A stretch of DNA of 64,000 nucleotides. It comes from Labilibaculum sp. GTDB lineage: Bacteria; Bacteroidota; Bacteroidia; Bacteroidales; Marinifilaceae. The stretch is taken from the NCBI GenBank assembly GCA_016342745.1, contig JAEINT010000011.1:124001-188000 (forward strand), written 5' to 3'. The position numbers were made by a program, and so were the translations under genes. Shown one piece after another: positions 16,558 through 24,350 of this stretch (its first letter is position 1; every line of letters starts with the position of its first letter). The notes under the pieces are model-generated. The model ran no database searches and was not told the DNA's origin. It worked only from the letters and a program-made list of their open reading frames with translations.

Positions 16558-17079
16558 ATGATTCATTTGATTACAGGAGGACAAAGATCTGGGAAAAGCT
16601 TATTTGCAGAAAAATTAGTTCTTTCCTTAAGTGAAAACCCCTTTTACCTTGCAACCTCCAGAGTTTGGGATGAAACTCATAGAGAGCGAATAGAGATACA
16701 TAAAAAACGACGAGGAGATCAATGGACAACTATTGAAGAAGAAAAAAAATTAAGCCTGCATGATTTTACAGGAAAAGTAGTTCTTCTAGATTGTATAACT
16801 CTATGGATCAACAACTTCTTTTTTGACAATGCCGAAGATGATAAAGAATCTTTACGTCAGGCTAAAGAAGAATTAGACAAAATTTTAAAGCAAAATTGCG
16901 ATTGGATTATTGTCACAAATGAATTAGGTCTTGGAGGACATCCTGGGAATAAAATTGCGATGCGCTTTAATGATTTGCAAGGAGCAATCAATCAGTATAT
17001 TGCCCAAAAAGCTGATTGTGTTACCTTAATTGTATCTGGATTACCTCTTGAACTAAAAAACACACTACCTAAACAATAA
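16558..17079 (+). CDS. cobU: Bifunctional adenosylcobinamide kinase / adenosylcobinamide-phosphate guanylyltransferase
   Basis: A 173-residue CobU/CobP enzyme that phosphorylates adenosylcobinamide and then transfers GMP to it. The P-loop GGQRSGKS lies at residues 7-14. His48 in RIEIHKKRRGDQW matches the guanylylated histidine position of Salmonella CobU. A late NELGLGGHP segment also fits the family. The ATG at 16558 puts the P-loop in the normal N-terminal place; a TTG seven codons upstream would add a short extension. It is third in the operon. Confidence 0.92.
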   Translation: MIHLITGGQRSGKSLFAEKLVLSLSENPFYLATSRVWDETHRERIEIHKKRRGDQWTTIEEEKKLSLHDFTGKVVLLDCITLWINNFFFDNAEDDKESLRQAKEELDKILKQNCDWIIVTNELGLGGHPGNKIAMRFNDLQGAINQYIAQKADCVTLIVSGLPLELKNTLPKQ

Positions 17080-17092
17080 AACAACAAGAAAT

Positions 17093-18226
17093 ATGAACAA
17101 GCTACTAACCATCCTAATCTTTAGTTCACTCATTCTATCTAGCTGTAAAAGAGTAGATAGACAAGTCGATATCAAAATAATTAAAGTTGGCGTTTTCGAT
17201 AAAAATGGTGATAGTCCATGGTGCATAACCGATGCCCTTGAAGCATTAAAAATAGATCCTGCAATTGATTGTGAAGTAATTCGCGCTAGTCAAATAGTAT
17301 CTGATGAAATAAATGAATTTGATGCAATTGTATTTCCTGGAGGAAGCGGAAGAGGTGAAACTCAAAGCTTGGGAGAAACTGGTATGCATAAAGTAATGCA
17401 ACTAGTAAAGGAAAAAGGATTGGCTGTTGTTGGAATATGTGCAGGGGCATATATTATGACCGAGACTCCTGATTATCCGAGTTTAAATTTGAATGGCTTC
17501 GAAGCTATTGATATTGAACATGATCATAGAGGTCATGGATTAGCAGAATTTACGCTAAGCGAAAAAGGAGAAGAAATCTTCCCTGAATTAAAAGATCGTA
17601 AAATATCATTCTGCCAATATTACGAGGGGCCGGTTTTAATTCCAGCAAAAAATACTGTGGGCAATAGCTTAGCAGTAATGCTATCAGATGTTCATACAGT
17701 TGATGGCAGTCCAGCTAATATGACAAATAACAAACCTTTTATTGTTAGCGCATCAGTTGGAAAAGGAAAAGTAGCTTCTTTTGTTGGTCATCCTGAATGT
17801 ACTCCTGGTATGAGATGGATGTTGCCTCGAATTGTTCGATGGACCACTAATAATGAAATGATTAAATATTCGGAAAGTGTAGTTCGTCCAAATTTCTTTA
17901 CCAAAGAAATAATCTATACCAAAGAAGTTCAAGATCTTCAATCTAAATATCAAACAATGCTTTCTGGTACAAAAGAAGAAAAACTGCTTGCTATTGATAA
18001 GGTAATCGAGTTAGCATGTTGGTCTTCTAAAAAATGGATACCTGGAATGCTAAGAGATAAGGATGTTGATATTAGAGAAAAAGCATCTTTTGCTTTGGTT
18101 GAATTGGAGCGAACAGATGCAATTCCTGATTTAGTTTCAGCAATTAGAAATGAAGAAAATTCAAATTGTAAAAAATCAATGATGCTGAATTTGAACAAGT
18201 TAAAAGAAATCAGTAATCAATTATAA
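17093..18226 (+). CDS. Lipoprotein with BPL-N/amidotransferase-like domain and C-terminal helical repeats
   Basis: A 377-residue exported protein with a signal peptide and lipobox LSSC (Cys18), so probably anchored in the cell envelope. Residues about 28-250 form a class I glutamine-amidotransferase-like fold of the BPL-N type: VGVFDKNGDSPWC, IVFPGGSGRG, and a nucleophile elbow VVGICAGAY with Cys116. The C-terminal 110 residues are helical (IDKVIELACWSSKKW, then DVDIREKASFALVELE), resembling HEAT repeats. It starts 13 bases after cobU and lies between cobU and cobT, an unusual place for an envelope protein. A cobalamin-related role is inferred only from context. Confidence 0.72.
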   Translation: MNKLLTILIFSSLILSSCKRVDRQVDIKIIKVGVFDKNGDSPWCITDALEALKIDPAIDCEVIRASQIVSDEINEFDAIVFPGGSGRGETQSLGETGMHKVMQLVKEKGLAVVGICAGAYIMTETPDYPSLNLNGFEAIDIEHDHRGHGLAEFTLSEKGEEIFPELKDRKISFCQYYEGPVLIPAKNTVGNSLAVMLSDVHTVDGSPANMTNNKPFIVSASVGKGKVASFVGHPECTPGMRWMLPRIVRWTTNNEMIKYSESVVRPNFFTKEIIYTKEVQDLQSKYQTMLSGTKEEKLLAIDKVIELACWSSKKWIPGMLRDKDVDIREKASFALVELERTDAIPDLVSAIRNEENSNCKKSMMLNLNKLKEISNQL

Positions 18227-18253
18227 GAACTTATTAGAAATCTTTTATTAAGC

Positions 18254-19309
18254 ATGATAGAATTTAAGATTGATCCTGTATCCGAAAAATTGGATCAGGA
18301 GTTGTGGAATAAAATCAATGGGAAAACAAAGCCCCTTGGTTCTTTGGGAATGCTTGAGGAAATTGCATTTAAGATTGGAAAAATACAGAATAGCTTAACG
18401 CCAAAAATTGAAAATCCGAATGTTGTCGTTTTTGCAGGAGATCATGGAATTGCTGATGATGGAGTTAGTTTTTACCCGAAATCAGTAAGCTACCAAATGC
18501 TTTATAATTACATGCAAGGTGGTGCTGCTATCAATGTTTTTTCAAATCAACATGGTATCGATTTTAAAGTTGTTGATGCAGGTATAGATCATGATTTTGA
18601 TCCAAGCCTAAGCATCATTAATAAAAAGATTGCTCATGGAACGAAAAATTATCGTTTTGGGCCAGCAATGACCAAAGAACAATGTTTGGAAGCAATTCAA
18701 CGAGGTACCGAAGTAGTCTCAGATATCCATAAAGAAGGTTGTAATTTTATTACATTTGGGGAAAAAGGAATTGGAAACACATCATCAGGAGCACTAATAC
18801 TTAGTCTTTTAGCTGATATTTCTCTCGAGGAATGCGTAGGAAGAGGTACTGGACTCGATAAAGATGGCGTTAAATCTAAATTTGACTTGCTAAATGAGGC
18901 TCTATCGATATACGATGGAAGTAATAATCCGATTGATGTACTTAGTCAATTTGGTGGTTTTGAGGTTGTAATGATTGCTGGGGCAATGCTAAAAGCCGCA
19001 GAGTTAAAAATGACTTTATTTATTGATGGATTTATTATTACATCAGCTTTATTAGCAGCCTCAAAAATAAACCCTAAAGTATTGGACTATTGTATATTTG
19101 CTCATAAATCTAATGAACAAGCACACATAAAAATGCTAAACCACCTTAATGCTACGCCTATTTTAGATATTGGAATGCGTTTAGGAGAAGCGACTGGTGC
19201 AATGGTGTGTTATCCACTGGTGAAAAGTGCGGTTCAATTCATTAACGAAATGGCTTCTTTTCAGGAAGCAGGAGTCAGTGAATCTGAAGAAACTAAAACA
19301 ATCAGTTAA
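18254..19309 (+). CDS. cobT: Nicotinate-nucleotide:base phosphoribosyltransferase CobT, first tandem copy
   Basis: A 351-residue CobT-family enzyme that transfers phosphoribose from nicotinate mononucleotide to the lower-ligand base of cobamides. Family motifs are NGKTKPLGSLG, VFAGDHGIADDGVS, FGEKGIGNTSS and, near the C-terminus, MRLGEATGA with the probable catalytic Glu. It differs from the usual consensus at two places (GEKGIGN for GEMGIGN, and LGEATG for LGEGTG/SG). It is followed 37 bases later by a clearly related second copy, about 55-60 percent identical by eye. Whether this copy prefers another base or forms a heteromer with its neighbour cannot be told from sequence alone. Confidence 0.9.
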   Translation: MIEFKIDPVSEKLDQELWNKINGKTKPLGSLGMLEEIAFKIGKIQNSLTPKIENPNVVVFAGDHGIADDGVSFYPKSVSYQMLYNYMQGGAAINVFSNQHGIDFKVVDAGIDHDFDPSLSIINKKIAHGTKNYRFGPAMTKEQCLEAIQRGTEVVSDIHKEGCNFITFGEKGIGNTSSGALILSLLADISLEECVGRGTGLDKDGVKSKFDLLNEALSIYDGSNNPIDVLSQFGGFEVVMIAGAMLKAAELKMTLFIDGFIITSALLAASKINPKVLDYCIFAHKSNEQAHIKMLNHLNATPILDIGMRLGEATGAMVCYPLVKSAVQFINEMASFQEAGVSESEETKTIS

Positions 19310-19346
19310 TTGTTTTATATTTAGTTTTTAATTAAAAATTGATTGA

Positions 19347-20396
19347 ATGAATTTCAACATAAATAAATCAAATACTGAAATTAGAGAACAACTTCAGCAT
19401 AAAATTGATTTAAAAACCAAACCAATTGGTTCTTTGGGTGTTTTGGAAAAATTAGCTGTGAAAATTGGTTGTATTCAAAATACACTAGTTCCAGAATTAA
19501 AGCAACCAACCATAATAGTATTTGCAGCAGATCATGGAATTGCTCTAGATGGAGTGAGCCCATATCCACAGGAAGTTACCTGGCAGATGGTTGCTAACTT
19601 TATTAATGGAGGTGCCGCTATAAATGTTTTTAGTCGACAAAATGGTATCGATATTAAAATTGTTGACGCTGGTGTAAATTACGATTTTGATAAAAATACA
19701 GACGTAATTAATGCTAAAGTTGATTACGGAACAAAAAGCTACCTAAATGGTGCAGCTATGACAGCCGATCAATTTGAAATTGCTTTAAAAAGAGGTGCTG
19801 ATCTATGCGATAAAGTACACAGAGAAGGATGCAATATTATCGGTTTTGGTGAAATGGGGATAGCGAATACCTCTTCTGCAGCTATATTACTTCATCTTCT
19901 TGGTAATGTTGACTTAAAAGAATGTGTTGGTCGTGGAACAGGTTGGGATGATGAAGGTCTGAAAAAGAAATATGAAACTCTAGCAACAGCAGTCTTAAAT
20001 TACAAAGGAGACAATAAAGTTGAAAGTATTCTAGCACATTTTGGAGGTTTTGAGATCATTATGATTCTTGGGGCAATGCTTAAAGCTGCAGAGTTAAAAA
20101 TGGTGATTATGGTTGATGGTTTTATTATTTCATCGGCATTATTAGCTGCGAGTAAAATAGACCCTAATATGCTAGATTACTGCATCTTTACGCATAAATC
20201 GAATGAGAATGGACATCAATTTATGCTTAAGCATTTAAATGCAGAACCAATCTTAGACCTAGGAATGAGATTAGGTGAAGGAACGGGTGCTGCGGTGGCT
20301 TATCCAATAATCGAGTCGGCGGTTAATTTTCTTAACCAAATGGCAAGTTTTGAGGATGCTGGAGTGAGTAATAGTGATAAAATCGTTGAAGCATAA
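19347..20396 (+). CDS. cobT: Nicotinate-nucleotide:base phosphoribosyltransferase CobT, second tandem copy
   Basis: A 349-residue paralog of the preceding gene. It has LKTKPIGSLG, VFAADHGIALDGVS, FGEMGIANTSS and MRLGEGTGAAVAYP, closer to the classical CobT consensus in the last motif. Both putative catalytic glutamates are kept, so it should be active. In Sporomusa a tandem CobT pair (ArsA/ArsB) forms a heterodimer that activates phenolic lower ligands, a known precedent for such an arrangement. The stop is followed directly by the cobS ATG. Confidence 0.9.
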   Translation: MNFNINKSNTEIREQLQHKIDLKTKPIGSLGVLEKLAVKIGCIQNTLVPELKQPTIIVFAADHGIALDGVSPYPQEVTWQMVANFINGGAAINVFSRQNGIDIKIVDAGVNYDFDKNTDVINAKVDYGTKSYLNGAAMTADQFEIALKRGADLCDKVHREGCNIIGFGEMGIANTSSAAILLHLLGNVDLKECVGRGTGWDDEGLKKKYETLATAVLNYKGDNKVESILAHFGGFEIIMILGAMLKAAELKMVIMVDGFIISSALLAASKIDPNMLDYCIFTHKSNENGHQFMLKHLNAEPILDLGMRLGEGTGAAVAYPIIESAVNFLNQMASFEDAGVSNSDKIVEA

Positions 20397-21158
20397 ATGA
20401 GAAGAGAAATCGATATATTTTTCACTGCTTTGTCTTTTTTTACTAGAATTCCATTTCCAAAATGGGCTCGATTTGAAAAGGAATATCAGCATGAAGCAAT
20501 AAAATTTTTTCCAATTTCAGGAATCATTATCGGAGGATTAACAGCTTTGGTTTTCTATCTGTCTAATCTAGTCCTTCCATTCAATGTTTCCATAATACTC
20601 TGCATGGGTTTCACTGTTTTATTAACAGGAGCCTTGCACGAGGATGGTTTCATGGATGTTTGTGATGGTTTTGGCGGAGGTTGGACAAAAGATCGTATCC
20701 TTGAAATAATGAAGGATTCCTTAATTGGAGCTTTCGGAGTGACGGGAATTGTATTTTTAGTTTTAACTAAATTTTTCTGCTTGTTTTCCATCTCAGCAAA
20801 TCAATTGGTTATGGTTTTGATAGCATCTCATTCAGTATCAAGAATGTTTGCTGCAACATTAGTAAATACCCACCAATATGCTAGAGTAGATAGTTCTAAA
20901 GCAAAAGATTATTCTCAGAAATTATCAATTGGCAACTATATCTTTACAATTTTAACTGGTATTTTACCTATTTTATTACTTGGGAATTATAAATTCTTCT
21001 TGATTCTTATTCCTGTATATTTATCTAAAATATTACTTGCTAGGTACTTTAACAAATGGATAGGCGGTTTCACTGGAGATTGTATTGGAGCCACACAACA
21101 AGTGTGCGAAATTGTATTTTATTTATCTTATATGATAATTGTAAATCAGATATTATAA
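20397..21158 (+). CDS. cobS: Adenosylcobinamide-GDP ribazoletransferase (cobalamin synthase)
   Basis: A 253-residue polytopic membrane enzyme that joins adenosylcobinamide-GDP with alpha-ribazole (phosphate). The CobS signature is intact: FFTRIPFP at the start, GALHEDGFMDVCDGFGGGWTKDR (Asp-rich, about residues 80-102, metal-binding), and GGFTGDCIGATQQVCE near the end. About six hydrophobic segments are seen. It begins immediately after the cobT stop and ends one base before the phosphatase gene, so it is embedded in the operon. Confidence 0.94.
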   Translation: MRREIDIFFTALSFFTRIPFPKWARFEKEYQHEAIKFFPISGIIIGGLTALVFYLSNLVLPFNVSIILCMGFTVLLTGALHEDGFMDVCDGFGGGWTKDRILEIMKDSLIGAFGVTGIVFLVLTKFFCLFSISANQLVMVLIASHSVSRMFAATLVNTHQYARVDSSKAKDYSQKLSIGNYIFTILTGILPILLLGNYKFFLILIPVYLSKILLARYFNKWIGGFTGDCIGATQQVCEIVFYLSYMIIVNQIL

Positions 21159-21159
21159 T

Positions 21160-21696
21160 ATGGAAATTTATTTAATTAGACATACAAAAGTAGATGTAGG
21201 TCAGGGAGTTTGCTACGGGCAAAAAGATGTTGATTTAGCGGAAAGTTACCCTGAAGAACTAGAGACTGTAAAAGAAAAATTAAAAAATATTAATTTCGAT
21301 GCTGTTTTCACAAGTCCTTTAAGTAGAGCAAAAAAATTAGCAACAGATATATGTGGAGACAATCCTGTAACCGATGATCGCTTAATGGAATTGAATTTCG
21401 GTGACTGGGAAGGAAAAGTTTGGGATGAGATTAAAGATCCATTACTACCTGCATGGATGGAAGATTTTGTAAATAAAAAATGTTCTAACGGAGAATCATT
21501 TATTATGCTTCGCGACCGAGTTCTAGAATTTTGGAATGAGGTAAAATCGATGGATTGCTCAAATGTTGCTATTTTTACGCATGGAGGTGTAATTCGTACC
21601 ATCAATGCGATTCATAAAAATATTAAGCTAGAAGATTCTTTTAATGAACCTGCTGCAGACTATGGAGATGTAAATGTTATTACCATCGAAAAGTAA
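21160..21696 (+). CDS. cobC: Alpha-ribazole phosphatase (histidine phosphatase superfamily)
   Basis: A 178-residue phosphoglycerate-mutase-like phosphatase. The catalytic motif is LIRHTKVDV (Arg-His, with Thr-Lys replacing the common Gly-Glu, as in many CobC proteins). FTSPLSRAKKLA and the ELNFGDWEG segment follow, with the second catalytic His in FTHGGVIRT. It removes the 5'-phosphate of alpha-ribazole or cobalamin phosphate. As the last gene of the operon it is followed by a clear terminator. Confidence 0.88.
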   Translation: MEIYLIRHTKVDVGQGVCYGQKDVDLAESYPEELETVKEKLKNINFDAVFTSPLSRAKKLATDICGDNPVTDDRLMELNFGDWEGKVWDEIKDPLLPAWMEDFVNKKCSNGESFIMLRDRVLEFWNEVKSMDCSNVAIFTHGGVIRTINAIHKNIKLEDSFNEPAADYGDVNVITIEK

Positions 21697-21714
21697 TTTC
21701 ATATTTATATGATG

Positions 21715-21750
21715 AAAAATCAGGAACACGAGTTTCTGATTTTTTTTTAT
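21715..21750 (+). terminator. Terminator at the end of the cobalamin operon
   Basis: AAAATCAGGAAC and GTTTCTGATTTT pair with one G-U and a four-base loop, followed by a long T-run. Confidence 0.8.
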
Positions 21751-21841
21751 CCATTTCGATCTTGCTCATTTCGGATGTGAAATATATAGTAATGACAAAG
21801 AAATTGTTACTTTAGCCACTGAAAATTAACAATAATTTGTA

Positions 21842-22687
21842 ATGCGATCGATTTTTATTTTAATTCTTGGACTAACGACTCTATTAGTATCTTGCGAAAA
21901 ACCAATTACTTACAAGGAAAGTTCTGTTTTGTCTCAATATGCTACCATTAATCAGAAAGAAGATATTTTCTCTTTTACAGATACTTGTATCACACCATAT
22001 GTTTACACAAAAGTTATCTCTTTAAGAGACCTACCTGTAATAGAGAAAAAGCAGAAATTTGTAGAAATGTTATTACCATCTATATTGGTTGCAAAGCACG
22101 ATTTATTCGAAAAAATCAAAAGAGTAGAGCATATCCAACTATGGCAAGAAACAAATCCTATCTTATTAGAAAAAGACAGTTTATTTTTATCGGACTTATT
22201 TGAAACCTATAAATGTAATGAATTACCAGTGCTTAAACGTAGGTTAAAACCACATCCTGCAAGTATTGTTTTGGGACAAGCTGCTTTAGAGTCAGGTTGG
22301 GGATCGTCACGCTTTTTTAAAGAAGGTAATAATGTATTTGGTATATGGTCTTATCATGCAGGAGAAAATAGAATTAAAGCTCTTGTTGGCAGAGATTCTA
22401 CTAGCATTTATGTAAGAAGCTATGAATCAATTGAAAATTCAGTAGAAGACTATTTTAAAACGATAGCTAGGGTAAACGCTTACAAAGAATTTCGTATTGA
22501 GCGTTACAATTGCGAAGAACCGTTAAAATTGGTATCATTTTTGAGCCGTTATTCAGAAGTAGGGGAAATCTACACAAATAAATTAAAGCAACTAATTGAA
22601 AGTAACGACTTAACAAAATACGATACATATGTAATAAAAGAAGAATTCTTACTTGAAAAAGAAATTCTCCTTTCTGAGGCTATTTAA
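21842..22687 (+). CDS. Exported glucosaminidase-domain protein (Bax/FlgJ-like)
   Basis: A 281-residue lipoprotein (lipobox LLVSC, Cys18) with a glucosaminidase domain of the kind found in Bax and FlgJ. ASIVLGQAALESGWGSSRF contains the catalytic Glu of GH73-type enzymes, and NNVFGIWSY follows it. VRSYESIENSVEDYFKTI and FLSRYSEVGEIYTNKL are other conserved parts. It probably cleaves peptidoglycan glycan strands in the periplasm. A chance GCCACTG at 21815 upstream is not part of a riboswitch. The gene is not obviously linked to the cobalamin operon, since a terminator intervenes. Confidence 0.85.
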   Translation: MRSIFILILGLTTLLVSCEKPITYKESSVLSQYATINQKEDIFSFTDTCITPYVYTKVISLRDLPVIEKKQKFVEMLLPSILVAKHDLFEKIKRVEHIQLWQETNPILLEKDSLFLSDLFETYKCNELPVLKRRLKPHPASIVLGQAALESGWGSSRFFKEGNNVFGIWSYHAGENRIKALVGRDSTSIYVRSYESIENSVEDYFKTIARVNAYKEFRIERYNCEEPLKLVSFLSRYSEVGEIYTNKLKQLIESNDLTKYDTYVIKEEFLLEKEILLSEAI

Positions 22688-22815
22688 TTTGAATTCAAAA
22701 AAGAAATTGAAGATTATTTTTTCGCTATTTTCATTTGAATTTTCTTTGAAATCATTATTTTTAGGCTTGTTTAGAAAAAAATAAATAATTTAATTAATCA
22801 TAAAAGTAACTTAGT

Positions 22816-23550
22816 ATGAAAAAATTTATTCTGATTCTTGCGGTTTGTTTTAGCGCAGTTGGAGTGTTTGCACAATCGGCAGCACAATTTAAAAATGAAG
22901 GTAATGCCGCTTTAAAATCTAAAGATTATAAAACAGCTCTTGCGAAATATGAGCAATTTTTAGCTGCGGAAGATACAGTTGACGATTTCGCATTAGTTTT
23001 CAATGCTGGGTATTGTGCACGAAAAATTAAAGATTATGCAAAAGCAGAACAACTTTTTGCTCAATCTGTAAAGAACAATTACAAGGCATCTTCTTCTTAT
23101 TTGTATTTAGCTACCGTACAAAAAAGCCAAAAGAAATATACTGATATGGTTGGCACATTAGATGCTGGTATCAAGGCTTGTCCAACTAAAAAGTCTAAAA
23201 TGGTTTCTATGTTGGCAAAACATTACCTATTAGAAGGACAGAAAGCACAAAAGGCTAATAAATTTGAAGATGCTGAAGGTTTATACCAAAAAGCTGGTAA
23301 TGTAAAATCTAAATTGCAGGCTGATGCTTTATTGAGCTTAGGTAATTTATACTATAATAAAGGTGCAAAAATTATGCAAGCAGCTACTCCTGTTGCTAAT
23401 ACTGAGCCAGAAAAATATAAAGCTGAATCAGTTAAAGCTAAATCATATTTTAAGAAATCTCTTACTGAACTAACTAAAGCTAAGGTGATTGCTCCAGCTA
23501 GAGAAGATATTTCTACTACTATGGCAACGGTTAAAGGATTGTTGAAATAA
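22816..23550 (+). CDS. Exported TPR-repeat protein
   Basis: A 244-residue secreted protein with signal peptide (MKKFILILAVCFSAVGVFAQ). Several tetratricopeptide-like units follow: FKNEGNAALKSKDYKTALAKYEQFL, VFNAGYCARKIKDYAKAEQLF and a later YLLEGQKAQKANKFEDAEGLY. It is Lys/Ala-rich and resembles the longer TPR protein at 36449-37618. TPR proteins act as scaffolds for protein contacts; no enzymatic motif is seen. It is monocistronic with a terminator. Confidence 0.85.
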   Translation: MKKFILILAVCFSAVGVFAQSAAQFKNEGNAALKSKDYKTALAKYEQFLAAEDTVDDFALVFNAGYCARKIKDYAKAEQLFAQSVKNNYKASSSYLYLATVQKSQKKYTDMVGTLDAGIKACPTKKSKMVSMLAKHYLLEGQKAQKANKFEDAEGLYQKAGNVKSKLQADALLSLGNLYYNKGAKIMQAATPVANTEPEKYKAESVKAKSYFKKSLTELTKAKVIAPAREDISTTMATVKGLLK

Positions 23551-23576
23551 TAGCTTAGACAAAATATAAATTGATT

Positions 23577-23608
23577 AGGGATGCCTTTTTTAGGTATCCC
23601 TTTTTATT
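23577..23608 (+). terminator. Terminator after the TPR gene
   Basis: GGGATGCC and GGTATCCC pair with G-U allowance around a T-rich loop, followed by five T. Confidence 0.65.
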
Positions 23609-23651
23609 TGCCATCGTATAAAAGTTTGTATTTTGAATGAAATACTAAGCG

Positions 23652-24134
23652 ATGCAAGAATACCAACATACTTCATGTTTTCTTAAAACAGTTAGATCTA
23701 TAATCTTTCTGTTATTTTGTTGTATCAGTGTAACAGGATTCAGTTCAAATTATAGCTCAAGCGGGGAAACCAAATCGGAATTAAGATTTATCAATTTTGT
23801 ACAAAATACAATTGATGTGTCCCATTCAAATCAAACCGTTTATTTTTCCTTAAGAGCATGTTCTCAAGAAATATTATCAAAAGCTGTGATCTATTTCGAA
23901 TCTCCATCGGGGAAAGAACAAATTCAAACCTCTTGTGTTAACAAGAAAAAAACAAAACTAGGATTCTTCATAGGTAGAGTTCTATTTAAAAAGAAATCTG
24001 AGATTGGTATCTGGAAGATTAGTCAAATAATAATAGAAGATTCCCAAGGGCAAAAAACATCATTCGACAAGAATTATTTAATTGATAAGAATCTTTCATA
24101 CTCTCTCCGAATCACAAATAATTCATCAAAGTAA
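23652..24134 (+). CDS. Exported hypothetical protein
   Basis: A 160-residue protein. Residues about 12-32 form a hydrophobic signal peptide or anchor (TVRSIIFLLFCCISVTGFSS). The mature part is beta-strand-rich with the pattern RFINFVQNTIDVS, VYFSLRACS, then IGIWKISQIIIEDSQGQ, resembling a single immunoglobulin-like beta-sandwich seen in secreted Bacteroidota proteins. There are few Cys and no catalytic motif. Function unknown. The real start could be slightly later, but no better ATG precedes the signal sequence. Confidence 0.6.
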   Translation: MQEYQHTSCFLKTVRSIIFLLFCCISVTGFSSNYSSSGETKSELRFINFVQNTIDVSHSNQTVYFSLRACSQEILSKAVIYFESPSGKEQIQTSCVNKKKTKLGFFIGRVLFKKKSEIGIWKISQIIIEDSQGQKTSFDKNYLIDKNLSYSLRITNNSSK

Positions 24135-24350
24135 ATACGATGTCACAGTTCTCCTAAAACTTGTATCAATTCAAGAAATATTCCGTTATTCTTTTTTATT
24201 CTTAATTAATAGAGTTTCAGCTAAATACTAACACAGTGCTTGTTTTTGAGCTATTTAGCATTTATTACTGTTACAATAATTCCCATCTTTACCTTGAATA
24301 AGCATATTTATGGATTACAATTCATAAAAAACAACAAAACACTTACAACA

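Noticed and set aside
21246-21605. Minus-strand ORF of 119 codons inside cobC
   Set aside because: Shadow of a gene with clear catalytic motifs.
21815-21821. GCCACTG, resembling the B12 box, upstream of the glucosaminidase gene
   Set aside because: The rest of the riboswitch (upstream GGGAA-type elements and paired stems) is absent in the short AT-rich leader; taken as chance.
24240-24350. N-terminal extension of malic enzyme from a TTG, hydrophobic like a signal sequence
   Set aside because: Malic enzyme is cytoplasmic, and the ATG at 24351 begins the conserved sequence.
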